Shown one piece after another: positions 32,426 through 44,450 of a stretch of 64,000 nt of DNA. The number at the start of each line of letters is the position of its first letter. The first letter of the stretch is position 1. The stretch is from Phylloscopus collybita (taxonomy: Eukaryota > Chordata > Aves > Passeriformes > Phylloscopidae), in contig JAJNNQ010000077.1 in assembly GCA_027886175.1 (NCBI GenBank), positions 3,348,001 to 3,412,000 of the forward strand, read 5' to 3'. Below the pieces are notes generated by a model. It worked only from the letters and a program-made list of their open reading frames with translations, was not told the origin of the DNA and did not search any database. A program made the position numbers and the translations under genes.

Positions 32426-33735
32426 AAAAGCTTTGCACCAACATTGAGCAACGCTTCCTTTACACACCTGGGAACCTCGGTCTGCATTCCAAAGAAGGGT
32501 TCAAGCTGAGGATGGCACCAGCAGCTTCCATCTGCAACAGAGATCCAGGACAGGGACAGAGAATTCAGCTGAGAGACTCAGAGAATTCTGCTTCCAGAGC
32601 TCATTTCTGGTGACACTGTCCCTTGTCGAAAGGTGACATCATTCCAGGCAGCCTGTCCTGAGCATGTGGTTCCTGAGTGGGCTTTGTTGTTTAGGAAACC
32701 TGCTCAGGCTTTTCCATTCTTTCCTCAGCAACAGGGAAACTTCTCCTGGGCCTGCGTGCAGGCAGAGGCCTGAGGAGAGCAGGTGGGACATGGTGCAATG
32801 GGCTGGGACAGGCAGCTGCAGAGCTCAGGGGACAAGGTTGTGCTGCAGGGCACAGGGATGTCAGTGCCAGGTGGGCAATGTCAGACATGGTGAGGTTGGG
32901 GTGAGGAGCAGCTTGTCCAAACAGGGTCAGCCTGCAAGGGGCTCATTCTTCTCTCTGCTCAGACATAAAGGGACATTCAGCATTGAGATCATATGGGGAA
33001 TGTTTCTATCCACTCTTCACTGATCTGGAAAATAAAAAATGCTTGATTAAAAAAAGAAAAAGTCATGAGGTGCACTTTCAAATCTTCCTCCTCAACACAA
33101 CTCCAAACTGACTCCAGTCAGCTGCACAAGCCCTGGAGAGTTCAAGACATTTGAAGGAAGGCAAAAAGCTCCTGAGGGCTTTCTGTATTTTCATCAGCCC
33201 CACACTGGATTTGGGGCTGAGTCCAGGACCCCCAGGAACTGAGAGAAGGCTGAAGAAGCTGCTGAAGGAGTCAGAAACAAAACCCCAAGTCCCTTGGAGC
33301 ATCCCTGGGCCCCAGGGAGGGCAGGGAGTGCCAAAGGCTGCCCAGGCACTGGTGAGAGCAGCTCCTTGAGGCCAGGATTGCAGGGAGCCCAAGGCTGTGA
33401 GCAGGGACTGCAATGCTGAGCAAGGCCTGGGCTGGCTGGAGGGAGCAGAAAGGCCAAGGCCTGAGCCCAGGCCTGGCACAGCAGGGCCTGTCCCTCGCGG
33501 CTGGCTGGGGGCTGTTGGTGGGGCAGGGGGATGGCAGGGGCAGCAAGGACAAATGTCCTAAAGCTGCAAGGCCTGCCAGCCTGCTCAGGGAGGGGCCAGG
33601 CAGAAGCCAAGTGCAGGCTTTCCTGCAAGGAAAGTTCCTTCTGTGGGGCCTGCAGAGGCGCTGGCAGAGCCCAGGGGACAAAGGCCTGGGTGCCTGTGGC
33701 CCTGCCAGCCCTGCCCAGCCCTTGGCCATCTCTCC
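32426..33735. repeat. Duplicated GC-rich block of copy 2
   Basis: Aligns inverted with 58,845-60,140. It includes a module near 33,190-33,300 related to the ~150-bp repeat (CAGCCCCACACTGG). Antisense frames of 133-238 codons recur in both copies but show no domain. No gene is called. Confidence 0.7.
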
Positions 33736-34134
33736 TGCAGCCTGTGCCCCCTGTGCCTGCTGCTGCTGCTGTGCCCTGGCCGGCTGCACACGCCCATCTC
33801 ACTGTCCCCCCAGCATTTCTCAGCCCAGCATTTCTCTGCCCTCCCTGGGCTCCCTGCACCCAGCGCTGCCGGCTCCTGGCACACAGAGCCAGGGCAGGGC
33901 CCAGGCTCACGCTGGGACACCTTCTGCACCAAAATTCTACCCTGGCAGGGACTTTTCTTCTTCCTCAGCTCCAGGCTGAACCTTCCAAGCTGTACTTTGG
34001 GGAGGTTTCCTTTTTTTCCCACTGCCAAGGAAAGCTCTGTCTTCTGCTGTTCACAAACAGAGAAGAGTTGGTGGGAGATCTGTGTTGGTCAGAGACTGTT
34101 TGGGGCACAGTGACCATGAAATGATTGAGTTTTT
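33736..34134. other. Copy 2 sequence missing from copy 3
   Basis: GC-rich at first, then mixed. Copy 3 jumps from the CR1 position equivalent to 35,265 straight to the equivalent of 33,735, so this stretch and the 5' CR1 are absent there. Confidence 0.6.
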
Positions 34135-34169
34135 AAATACTGTGTGAATTTTTAATTCACACAATATTT
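34135..34169. repeat. AT-rich hairpin (16-bp stem, 3-nt loop)
   Basis: AAATACTGTGTGAATT, loop TTT, AATTCACACAATATTT: 15 of 16 positions pair. A partial third copy lies at 34,188-34,205. It is not present in copy 3. Confidence 0.8.
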
Positions 34170-34489
34170 AATTTGGTTTATAAATATTGTTTTTAAATAT
34201 TGTGTGAAAAAGAAGGAGGGGCATTAACAAAACTTCTACACTGGCCTTACAGAGAGTAGACTCTGGCCTATTCAGGATGCAGATTTGGGGGGCATTGAAA
34301 CAGGTATTGATTTTTTTAAGGGAAACAGCCGTAAAGAATAACGGTGTCCAGGATGGATGGACACACTTTAAGAAAGAAATCTTGAAGGAACAGGAGCAGG
34401 GTGTCCCTGTCAACTGAAAGATGATGCAGAGTAGAAAACGACTGGCTTGGCTGGACATGGAGTTTTTATAGGAAGTCAAGGGAAAAAAG
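34170..34489. other. Unassigned spacer
   Basis: AT-rich. No feature recognised up to the start of the CR1. Confidence 0.4.
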
Positions 34490-35850
34490 AGAGTGAAAAA
34501 CCTTTTGACAGAAGAGCAGGAAACTCAGGAAATAGAAAAGGATGTTGTTAGGTCATGCAGAAAGAAAAGCATAGAAATGGAAGCTGAATTAGAACTTAAC
34601 CAGACTACTTCTGTGAATGATAATAAAAATGTTTTTATGAATACATTAATGCCTAGAGGAAGGGTAAGGAAAACCTTATGGTTTGGGGGGATATGATTGC
34701 AAGAGATGAGGAAAAGGCTGAAATACTTAACCCCTTCTTTGCCTCAGTTTTTAGCAATCAGACAGGTTGTCCTCAGGACAAGTGTTCTCCTCAGCTGGTA
34801 GATGGGGACAGGGAGCAGAAGAGCCCCCCTGCAATCCAGGAGGAAGCAGCTGCTGACCTGCTGAGCCACTCAGATGCTCACAGGTGTCTTTGGGAACAGA
34901 TGGGATCCATCCTAGGGGCATGAGAGAGCTGCTGGATGAGCTGCCCAAGCTGCTCTCCATCATTTCTCATCACTCCTGGCTCACCAGGGAGGCCCCAGAG
35001 GACTGGAGGTGCCAATGTGAGCCCATCCCCAAGAAGGGCTGGAAGGAAGATCTGGGGAACTCCAGGCCTGTCAGCCTGACCACGGTGCCTGGCCAGGTGA
35101 TGGAACAGATCACCTTGAGTGCCATCACAGGGCACCCACAGGATGGCTGAGGGATCAGCCCTAGCCAGCGTGGATTTCAAGATCTGCATTGATGATCTGG
35201 ATGAGGGGATTGAGTCCAGCATCAGCAAATTTGCAGATGACACCAAGCTGGGTGTGAGTGTGAATCTGCTGGAGGGCAGGAGGGCTCTGCACAGGGCCCT
35301 GGACAGGCTGGATCCAGGGCACAAATCCAACCATGGCAGCTTGAACAGGGCCGGGTCCTGCACTTTGGCCACAACAACCCCTGCAGTGCTACAGGCTGGG
35401 GACAGAGTGGCTGGACAGCAGCCAGGCAGAAAGGGACCTGCAGGGACTGCTGGACAGCAGGCTGGACATGAGGCAGCAGAGTGCCCAGGTGGCCAAGAAG
35501 GCCAATGGCTCCTGGCCTGGATCAAGAACAGTGTGGCCAACAGGAGCAGGGCGGATTCTTCCCCTGTGCTCGGCACTGGTTGGGCAGCACCTCAAGTGCT
35601 GTGTCCAGTTCTGGGCCCCCCAGTTTAGGAAGGACATGGAGGGGCTGGAGCGTGTCCAGAGAAGGGCAACAAGGCTGGTGAGGGGTCTGGAACACAAGTC
35701 CTGTGAGGAGTAGCTGAGGGAGATGGGGCTGTTTATCCTGGAGAAGGGGAGGTTGTGGGGAGGCAAGGCAGTGTCAGGACACAGGTTGGACTTGATGATT
35801 TTCAAGGTCCATTCCCACCTTGCTGATTCTGTGATTCTATGAAATCCCCC
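34490..35850 (+). mobile_element. CR1 LINE, about 1.36 kb, internally deleted
   Basis: The most complete CR1 of the window. Readable in order: a KCFYEYI-like segment, then DEEKAEILNPFFASVF, then the DGIHPRGMRELLDELPKLLS...HSWLT...W region and RPVSLTTVPGQVMEQI. A deletion near 35,150 removes the central catalytic part. SKFADDTKLG resumes near 35,220, followed by the frameshifted C-terminal region. It ends in TGATTCTGTGATTCTATG (35,822-35,842), the CR1-type 3' microsatellite. It is dead. From about 35,265 onward it is the paralogue of 12,838-13,430 and 58,238-58,843. Confidence 0.9.
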
Positions 35851-35859
35851 TTGCAGCAA

Positions 35860-36340
35860 TTGCAGGATGAGCCCTGGGCCTCGTCTGCATAAGGCCCAGC
35901 AGCCTAGGTTTGTCAGCTTCTCCTCACAGCCTCAAAGCCCATCCTGTCAGTCCTGCAGAGCCTCTGTAGCTCCTCCTCATTGCCCACAACAGGGAGCCCC
36001 ACAGGCAGACACTGCAGCCCAGAAGTGTCCCCCTGGCCTGGGGTGCCTCTGGCAAGGAAGCAGCACCAGGCCCTGCAGGAGCCTGCAGACAACTCCTGAA
36101 GCACTTGGAAGATGATCCTTCTCCCCAAGGGACGTTCCCATGGTGCCAAGTGAGGAACTGAAATGGGGAGTGGGGCCAGAGAGGAAAGGTCAACCAGGGA
36201 TGGGCTGTTTGCAGGAGAAGGGAGAGGGGTGGAGAAGAGAAAGAAATTTGCAGCAGATAAGAGTAAAGAAAGCCAAGGTGAACCAAAGGAAATAGTCAGG
36301 GCAGTTTGGGGGTGGCTGCCAGGCAGCCCTGGCTCTGACC
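35860..36340. repeat. OR 3' flank, distal part, copy 2
   Basis: Inverted counterpart of 12,395-12,835. No gene. Confidence 0.7.
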
Positions 36341-36369
36341 AACAACGTCTGCAGTGGCACAGCAAACTC

Positions 36370-37230
36370 CCAGCTCATGGGAACAAACTTTCTGGCTCTG
36401 ACTTCAGAGGCCATCACAAACCTGAGGGGTTTCCCTGCTGTGGCCCAGCCCTTCCTGGCCCCAGGCCCTGCTGGCATTTGTGCTCCCTCAGCTTCATCTC
36501 CCCACACCAACCCCATGGGGGTGCTCAGGCCTGCTCTGGGCAGGGCAAACAGGGGCTCCTGAGGCAGTGCTGCCGTGGTTGTGCCTGCAAGGCTGCGGCA
36601 GCTGTGTGAGCTGGGGGAGAGGCCAGGGCTGCAGAGGGGGGATGTTGTTGGCAGGTGCATGAGGAGGCTGTGGGCCGCTGGCCTGGGGTGTCCAGCGCAG
36701 TGGGGATGGATCAGGCCCTGCTCTGCTGCTCCTTGCCGTGTGCTTGCCCAGGGCCCTTGCAGAGCCCCAGCCGTGCTGTTTGCCCCCAGCCTGCCCACAG
36801 CCAGCCTGGGGCTGCTGCCGGGGCTTTTCTCTGCTCAGCCTTGGCCTGGGCAATGTGTTGTGGAGAGAGCCTGGGCAAGGAGCCTGCAGCCCCCAGGCCC
36901 TGGCCTGAGGCCTCAGCACTGCTGCTGTGCCAGCAGTGCCCATGGCCTGTCCCTGCTGCAGCCCCGGCACTGCCACCCCCAGCCCTGTGCCCGGCCCCGA
37001 GAGCACTCAGGCCCTACAGCAACAGCAGGGCCAGGAGGGCAGCGGGGCAGGGCCACGGCAGCAGCACTGGCAGCACCAAGTGCTGCTGCTGCTGCTGGCC
37101 ACAGCTGCTGTGCCAGCACTGATCTGCCCCCAGCTCTGCACACAGATATTGCGGCTGCAGCTGCAGAGAAGGGAACCAAAGGGGCATCTCTGCAGAAAAC
37201 TTGGCTGGGAGATCCTTGAGTTCCTTTAAA
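36370..37230. repeat. Near-identical OR 3' flank, copy 2
   Basis: Inverted counterpart of 11,521-12,390 and 56,930-57,790, with only scattered differences, for example near 37,140-37,160 (AGATATTGCGGCTGC). No gene is called despite open frames of up to 214 codons. Confidence 0.85.
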
Positions 37231-37402
37231 GCCACCAAGAGCACAGCCCCCCATTAACACAGTCTCTGGGCACAGGGAAGGTGGAGAGAAACAAAATGAA
37301 AAATGACACAAAATATAGCTTCTGGTTTTGGACAATATTAAAAAAGAAAAACACAGGAATAACAACCACAACCAAATCAACAATCAAGTATCAAAAATGA
37401 CT

Positions 37403-37408
37403 TTTATT
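37403..37408 (-). terminator. Polyadenylation signal of OR2
   Basis: AATAAA on the minus strand, about 30 bp after the OR2 stop, in the context GTAATAAAAGTCAT shared with OR3. Confidence 0.7.
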
Positions 37409-37438
37409 ACAAGTTTTTTGCAGAAATTTTTCAGCAAT

Positions 37439-38371
37439 TTAATGTTTCTGAAAACATCCATTTACCAGTCTCCACACTGCAGCCTTGAACTCCTGGTTCC
37501 TCAGGCTGTAGATGAGGGGGTTCAGGGCTGGAGGCACCACCGAGTACAGAATTGACACTGACAGATCCAGGGATGGGGAGGACATGGAGGGGGGCTTCAG
37601 GTAGGCAACAAATGAGGTGCTGACAAACAGGGAGAGCACAGCCAGGTGAGGGAGGCAGGTGGAAAAGGCTTTGTGCCGTCCCTGCTCAGAAGGGATCTTC
37701 AGCACGGCCCTGAAGATCTGCACATAGGAGAAAACAATGAACACAAAACAGCCAAATACCAAACAGATTCCAACCACAAGAAGTCCAATTTCTCTGAGGT
37801 AGGATTTGGAACAGGAGAGCTTGAGGATCTGTGGGATTTCACAGAAAAACTGGCCCAGGGCATTGCCATGGCACAGGGGCAGGGAAAATGTATTGGCTGT
37901 GTGCAACAGAGCATTGAGAAAGGCACTGGCCCAGGCAGCTGCTGCCATGTGGGCACAAGCTCTGCTGCCCAGGAGGGTCTCGTAGTGCAGGGGTTTGCAG
38001 ATGGACACGTAGCGGTCGTAGCACATGATGGTCAGCAGAAAAAATTCTGATGTAATGAAAAATGCAAAGAAAAACACTTGTGCAGCACATCCTGTGTAGG
38101 AGATGTTCCTGATGTCCCAGAGGGAATTGTGCATGGCTTTGGGGACAGTGGTTAGGATGGAGCCCAGGTCAGTGAGGGCGAGGTTGAGCAGGAAGAAGAA
38201 CATGGGGCTGTGCAGGTGGTGGCCGCAGGCTACGGCGCTGATGATGAGGCCGTTGCCCAGGAGGGCAGCCAGGGAGATGCCCAGGAAGAGGCAGAAGTGC
38301 AGGAGCTGCAGCTGCCGCCTGTCTGCCAATGCCAGCAGGAGGAAGTGGCTGATGGAGCTGCTGTTGGACAT
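37439..38371 (-). CDS. Olfactory receptor, OR14-like, intact (OR2)
   Basis: A 310-residue, single-exon odorant GPCR of the olfactory sensory neuron membrane. It is the inverted paralogue of OR1. It keeps NSS near the N-terminus, GN in TM1, PMFFFLLNLALTDL, Cys95, MCYDRYVSICKPLHY, the loop-2 cysteines, SY, KAFSTCLPHL and PALNPLIYSLRN. Compared with OR1, changes cluster at residues 71-73 (SIL for CIC), 99-111 in TM3 (VFFFAFFITSEFF), 188-206 in loop 2/TM5 (KSYLREIGLLVVGICLVFG) and about 246-257 in TM6. The segment 116-180 is almost the same. The start is the ATG shared with the paralogues. The upstream ATG in the CCATGGGC context is out of frame. It is complete, with no disabling change. Ligand unknown. 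Confidence 0.95.
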   Translation of the reverse strand: MSNSSSISHFLLLALADRRQLQLLHFCLFLGISLAALLGNGLIISAVACGHHLHSPMFFFLLNLALTDLGSILTTVPKAMHNSLWDIRNISYTGCAAQVFFFAFFITSEFFLLTIMCYDRYVSICKPLHYETLLGSRACAHMAAAAWASAFLNALLHTANTFSLPLCHGNALGQFFCEIPQILKLSCSKSYLREIGLLVVGICLVFGCFVFIVFSYVQIFRAVLKIPSEQGRHKAFSTCLPHLAVLSLFVSTSFVAYLKPPSMSSPSLDLSVSILYSVVPPALNPLIYSLRNQEFKAAVWRLVNGCFQKH

Positions 38372-40420
38372 TTGCTCTGGCTGCCCATGGGCACCTGTTC
38401 TTGGAGAAAGGACAGGGACAAGTCAGCAGAGGCTGCTTTGAGCCAAACCTGGGCCATTCCCTGTAGACTGTCCCACTGTGCCTCACCCACCCTTGTTCCT
38501 GCTCTGGGAAAACCTTCACCCAGGTCCCTGCCTGAGCTCCACTTGTGCTGTCTGAGTGTGCCAGCAGCAGCCAGGCCTGTGTTTGGGGGCTCTCCAGGAG
38601 CCAACCCTGCCCTGCTGCCCTGGGTTTGTGGCCTTGTGGCAAAGGGACAAGGCTGGATATTCAGGATTTGTCAGGGGAATCACTCCCAATGCAGTCAGGC
38701 TTGTTGCCATCTGCACCCCACTTATAGAGGTCATGGACAGAAGGAAGGAATTTTAGCCATTATTTTCCTACCCTCACATCACTCCTGGTTCGCTGACGTC
38801 AGAAATCCCCAGCATTTCTGCTGCACTCAGAGTTTGCCACTGAGAGATGTGAGAGGCAAAGGATTCCCTGTGCCTTGGGCAAGCTGAGGGGCTGGATGGG
38901 CTTGTTCCCAACTGCCCTGGGTTTGCAGCTTTGGCTGCAGTCAGAGCACAGTCACACTCCCCGGTCACCCTGGGATAAACCAGACCCTGCCCAGAGCAGA
39001 GTGATCCCTGAATGTCTCCCCCTCTCCAAAGGGCTCTGGGCAAGGTCTCATCACCCCCTTCTGCCAAGGACACTCACAGCTCCCTTGGCAAACCCAGCGG
39101 CATTTCCTCAGCTCTGGCATCTCTGCACTTCCCCGGGGCACATTCAGGGAACTCCCAGGGGCTCTGGCACAGATTTGCAGCCAGGAGGGCAGCTCAGAGC
39201 TTGCAAGGACACAGCAAGGAGATCCCTGGGTGTGCCCATGGTGTGATCTCAGGGAGGGGGCTCAGCTCATTCCCCTTTCCCATGGACTGCTCTGCCCACA
39301 GCCCCACAGGTCCCAGGGAAGCTTGGACACCCCATGGCCATGGCCACAGCTGCCTGGCAGTAATGCCAAGGGCAGTGCCTGACTCAGCTGCTGCAAATGC
39401 CAGAGCCTCCCTGAGAGCACCAGATGACAGGGACAATCTCAGGGCAGTGCAGAACCCAGAGAAGATGTGGTGGGACTGTGCCTGGGAGGGCAGGGCAGAG
39501 ACAGCCGGGCACTCAGGACAGTGTTCCCGTGCCCAGCTGTGCACGACACCTCCCACACACCCACAGTGCCCTCCTGCCCCCAGCACTGCTCTCTTCAGCC
39601 CCCTCTCCTTCCCTCAGCATCTCCCTGGGCCTGGACATTTCCCTGCTGAGAGGAGCCTTGTTCCTGCCAGCGCTGACAGAGCCCATCCCAGCCTCTGTGC
39701 CCTGGGCCCGGCCCTACAGAAACCTGCCTGTCTGCAGGGCCCTGGCTGGGGCAGGCTCTGTCTGCAGCTGGGCAAGGGCAGCTTAGGAGAGCCCTGCTGG
39801 GCCCTGCAAAGGTGATGCTGCTGCTGCTGTGCAGGGCTGAGGAGGGGCTGAAGGCCCTTGAGGAGCCTCCCAGCAGAGAGACTGACCACCCAAAGTTACA
39901 GCTCTGGAGTCCCTGTAAATGTTCAAACATTCCTTTGATGATCCTGAGTGTCCCTTTCAACTCAGACTGTTCTGTGGTTCTGTGATTGCAATTCCTGTTC
40001 TGCTGCTCTCATCCTCCTGTTACCTGTAATGAAAAGAGAAAAAAAAATAACACTTGCAACAACATGAGTACAGTAAAGTGAAAACCAGACCATTATTGGA
40101 AGCTTCCAGGTGTCCCAGTGGGGATGGGGCACACCCAGCCCCTGATTTCAAGTTTATTGAGGTTGATTAATTAGGATATTTAACAGGTACATCCAATAGG
40201 AGATTCAGTTCACCCTGTTACACATCTCTGGGTCAACCCATTGGAGTTGGTCCAAGGGCTTCTTTGCTTAACTTTTTTTAATGACTGCTCACACTCTGGT
40301 TGAAAAACCAAATTTTTCTTCTTGTAGGTCCCCTTCCTGATAGTAAGACTACACCGTAGTTCAGGAATGTAATTAGAAGATCAGCTTATTGTTCTAAAAT
40401 GTAAAAGAAAGGGTAGGAAA
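38372..40420. other. 5' flank of OR2 (inverted paralogue of the OR1 flank)
   Basis: Aligns inverted with 8,330-10,312. A candidate splice acceptor (TTTCTCCAAGAACAG on the minus strand) lies just upstream of OR2 near 38,395-38,410. A short CR1-like tail is at about 39,900-39,990. A plus-strand frame of 267 codons (39,012-39,815) parallels the copy 1 frame but looks unconstrained. No other gene is seen. Confidence 0.6.
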
Positions 40421-40424
40421 CATG

Positions 40425-40700
40425 CTAGAATTAAATAAGAAATATACTTAAATAAGTATATGTATACTATAAGTATATAAGTATATATATGTATACTATA
40501 CAATACTATACAATATATACTATAGTATATGTACATATATTTACTATATGTACATATATGTATATATACTAGTGTATATAAGTATATGTGTACTATAATA
40601 AGTATATGCAAAAGTAGTTGAATGGAGTAAATTAAAAATTATCATTTTATAACTACATAGTAGTAGTTAACAGAGCTATGAATATATGAAAAATGTATAA
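40425..40700. repeat. AT-rich low-complexity tract, copy 2
   Basis: TATAC/AGTATA-rich counterpart of 8,040-8,320, with different step numbers. Confidence 0.85.
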
Positions 40701-40719
40701 AAAACAAAAGTCTATTTGT

Positions 40720-41950
40720 CATCACCCCAACTCTCCCATCCTTCTACAAGCAGGAAATTGAAAACACTCTCAAGAAAGCTCCTGATCTTTACAGCAATCC
40801 CAGGCTCACCTTCTTTTGGGAAGTGTCCTCCAGAGCTGTGCCCAGGCTGGTGTGGAGCTGGGAGCAGCCCTGCCCCACACAGCACATCTCAGCAGCAGCG
40901 CCTGCCCTGCTCAGGGGGGCTCCTTCCCCCCACAGCTTCTCCCCAGCGCTGGGAGCAGCTCCCAGGGCTGGCTGAGAGCTGTCCCTGGCAGGCAGCAGAG
41001 TCCCTGGGCCAGCACAGAGCCCTCGGCTGCAGGACCCTGCTCTGCAGGACAGCCCTGGGCAGCCCTGGCTGCAGCCCCGGCTGCTCAGCCCTGCAGCAGA
41101 GCCTGGCACAGGGAGCTGCCCTGTGCTGTGCCTGGGCTGCTGCAGCAGGGAAACCCAGCCCTGCCCCAGGGCCACATCCCTGCCCTGCAGCAGCTCGGAG
41201 AGTGCTCCTGGAAGGGCCTCAGAGCTATGGGATATGGCAGCTTCAGGAGATCCCTGCAGGAACTGCAGCTTATCTTCCCCCAGCCAGAGAGTGACTGTTC
41301 TCAAGGCTGTGAAGATTTCTCCTCCAGTGAGCTGTGAGTGAGCTCTGCTGGGCTGGGAAAAGAGTTGCTCATCAGGAGAAATGTCTTTTGAAGCTCTTCT
41401 TGGTTGCCAGGAGCTGCCTCTGTGCCAGGAGCCCAGCCCAGCTCATTAGCACAGACACAGCACCAGGACTTTAATGACCCTCTTGGGGCTGGTGCTGAGG
41501 CCCTGAACATCAGTCCCTGACAGGGAGCTGATGAAACTTCTCCAGAACTCCAAGTCAGAATCCAACTCCAAAGTTTCTGCAAGTTTTAATGGGTCCCAGT
41601 GAGCGACACAACAGAGAAAGTGTCCGCAGTCCCCAGGCAGAGCAGAGAACTGTTGGGAGTGATGCCAGGAGGGGACAAAGAGAAGCCAAGTCTTGGTGGC
41701 CTGGGGCACAGCAGGGTCTGTGCCACCAAGGGCTGTCAGGAGACACCTTGTCCTGAGGCCCTGGGGCCTCCTGGCACAGCCCCAGCAAGGCTGGGCACTC
41801 TCAGCCCCTTGTCCTGCCCTCAGCATCCCCCTGACAGCCCAGTGGCCTCAAGGATGTGCTGGAAGGAATCCCTGGGGAACCCTGGTCAGGAATGGCCCTG
41901 GGGGGCTCCTGAATGCTCCCAAGTACTGCAGGTTCTTGAAAGGACTTTGG
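40720..41950. other. GC-rich block upstream of OR2
   Basis: Inverted counterpart of 6,860-8,030. No gene seen. Confidence 0.6.
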
Positions 41951-41959
41951 GTTTGGCTT

Positions 41960-42700
41960 TTGCCTTGGAGTTTCTGAGCAGTTTGTGAAATCATGGCCTC
42001 CAATTATCTGCTGTAATTAGTCCCTTGAGAGGCTTTGTCAGTAACAACACTCAGTGGGGCTCATTAATGCTTCAAGGTACTTCAGTTATTTTAAGGTACT
42101 TGGTATTTCCCTTTTAAATCTGATTCTGTGAGAAAGATTGTGCAATCCTGGCCCCAATTATCTACTTTAACAAGTCCCTTGGGATTCTTAGTCAGTAAAA
42201 ACACTCAGTGGGGCTCATTAATACTTCAAGGTACTCCAAGTTTCTTAAAGAACTTTTTTTTGGCACTGAGTCTCTGAGAAGTTTTTGTGTAATCCTGGCC
42301 TCCAATTATCTGCTTTAATGAGTCCCTTGAGAGCTTTGCACTGACACTCAGTGGGGCTCATTAATACTTTGAGATACTCAAAGTGTTTAAGGTGCATTGG
42401 AATTTCCTTCCCACACTGAGTTTCTGAGAGGATTTTGTGCAATCCTGGCGTCCAATTCTCTCTTCCAAGGAGTCCATGAGGAGCCTGTGTTGGGGATGGA
42501 CCTCAGTGCAACCCATGAATGCCTCAAGACACTTTGGGTTTTTCTTCTGACTTTGACTCCTGGAAAGGTTTGTGCAATCTCCTCTCAGGCCCTGAGGCTC
42601 AGCACCAAATGCACCATGGGGCTCATTAGGATCAAGCAATTCCTGACAAACCATGGCTGTGCCTTGATTTCCCTCTGGTCTGGTGAAGTTCATTAGGAAA
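41960..42700 (-). repeat. Tandem ~150-bp repeat, about five units (copy 2)
   Basis: Reverse-strand counterpart of 5,790-6,860, with anchors near 41,985, 42,139, 42,290, 42,437 and 42,570. It is about 305 bp shorter than copy 1, equal to two units. Confidence 0.85.
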
Positions 42701-44053
42701 GTTTCCAGCTAGAGTTATGGAGAAAGATTTCAAAGAGTTTTTTAAAAGGACACATTCCTGTTACAAAGGGTGTCTTTTATTACTGCTCTGTTTAGAGCAG
42801 AGGTGATTGCAGCATTCAGTGACTGATACCCCAGGGTGTCTCCTCAGGAGGTCTGGCCTGCTCAGAGAAGCTGTGTCCTGAGGTCTGACCCAGTGTGGAC
42901 AACCTTGCTCCACATTCCCCAAGCCATCCTGTCCCTCCTCGCTTACCTGGGACCTACTTTGCTTGGCGAGCTGCCCACACTCAGGCAAACAGGGCCTTCC
43001 TATTTTTTTTTAGCAATGTAAAACTCCTAATTTTCCCCACTGAAAACAGACACCCTCCTCAGGTGTGTGCCAGCCCAAGGTGCCACCAAGGCCACTGCAG
43101 CCCTGCCCTGGGCCAGGAGTGAGGGTGGATCATCATCCCAACCTGCCCTGGGCCATTGCAAGGGGCTGTGGCCATGGACACTGCCCTGACCCCACTGCTG
43201 GGTTTGGGTGCCACAGCAACCCCCATCAGTTCCAGTTTCCCTGGAAAGCACCCCAAGGAGCCATTTCTGCAGCCAGGTTCCATGGCCAGGAGGATGTGGG
43301 GGGCTGCAGGTGGTCAATGCCCCATCCCTGGAAACATTCCAGTCTAGCTGGGACAGGGCTCTGAACAGCCTGATCTGGTGAAAGATGTCCCTGCTCATCC
43401 CAGGCCTTGACAAGAGGCCTGAGTGAGGCCTGAACAACAGGCCCTGAGACAAAGGTGACCTCTAGGTGAACCTTCCAAACCAAGGTTATCTTTGTATCTG
43501 CTCATTAGTGAAATATGCATGGTCATTAGCACTGTGATTGATGGATCCACTCATTAGTGAAACATGGATTGACCTTTCTGTGTTTGGAAGCCAGACAAGG
43601 CCATGAAATCTGACATCTGACCTTGTTTGGGGCTGTGTGGTCAAAGTCACCTCCCTTGGTTCCTCCTTGGGCCCTGGCCAGGTTTTGGGAGGGACCCAAG
43701 AGGAGGATGAATCCAGATGTTCCCACTCTAGAAGTGCTGTCAGTTTATTTGTTCAGCACTGTCAAAGCTGGGCCCTCTCGCAGTGAGGCTGGAGCCTCAC
43801 CTGTGGCTGGAGGCACCTGCAGGAATTCCCAGTGTCCAGGAGTGGCTCTGCAGTCCTTGGCTGTGACAGCTTCCCCCAGCTGATGTGTGGGTGTGGGTGA
43901 TGGGGAAGTCTGAGGGTCACTGGTGATGGATCTTTCTTACTCACTTCAGGCAATCTTTGGTAGTGATGGTTGGGTGCATTGCTGAGCTGCTCCTTTTGTG
44001 CTCCTTTGCCTCAGTTCCCACTCACCCCTGAGCTTCAGCCCTGGCTAGCAGTA
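42701..44053. other. Intergenic DNA of copy 2, no gene seen
   Basis: Inverted counterpart of 4,441-5,780. No gene. Confidence 0.65.
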
Positions 44054-44435
44054 TGCTCAGGGGGAAACTGAGGCAAGGACAAAGATAAAAGACAAAAGAT
44101 GCTCTTAATCCTTCAGGAACACAGTCCCACAGTTTAATGCAGAACCTACTCCATGCGGCTTGGGGGAGTTAAGAGAGGAGTTAAGAGAGGAGTTAAGAGG
44201 GTGATTCCCTGCCAGAGGGCAGTTTTATGCCCTCTACCAAGGAGGGGGAGGGGAGGGGGTCTACCAGCCAGTGGGGGCTGACCTGGGGGAGGTGAGGCAT
44301 AGGTGGTGTCAGGGAGAGGGGATTCAGTGCAGGGGCTCATGGGCAGGGTACAGCAAATACTTTGTGTGAACACATATAACAGAAACACCCAGTGCAATAG
44401 AACAAAGTGAACTAACTACTTAGTGCAATACGACA
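44054..44435 (-). mobile_element. 3' LTR of the copy 2 ERV (LTR type 2)
   Basis: On the minus strand it starts TGTCGTATTGCAC just after AGAAAAGGGTGAGA and ends CCTGAGCA. It is 382 bp, against 381 bp in copy 1. A short GAGTTAA motif near 44,170-44,200 is amplified about three times relative to copy 1. Confidence 0.8.
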
Positions 44436-44450
44436 TCTCACCCTTTTCTG

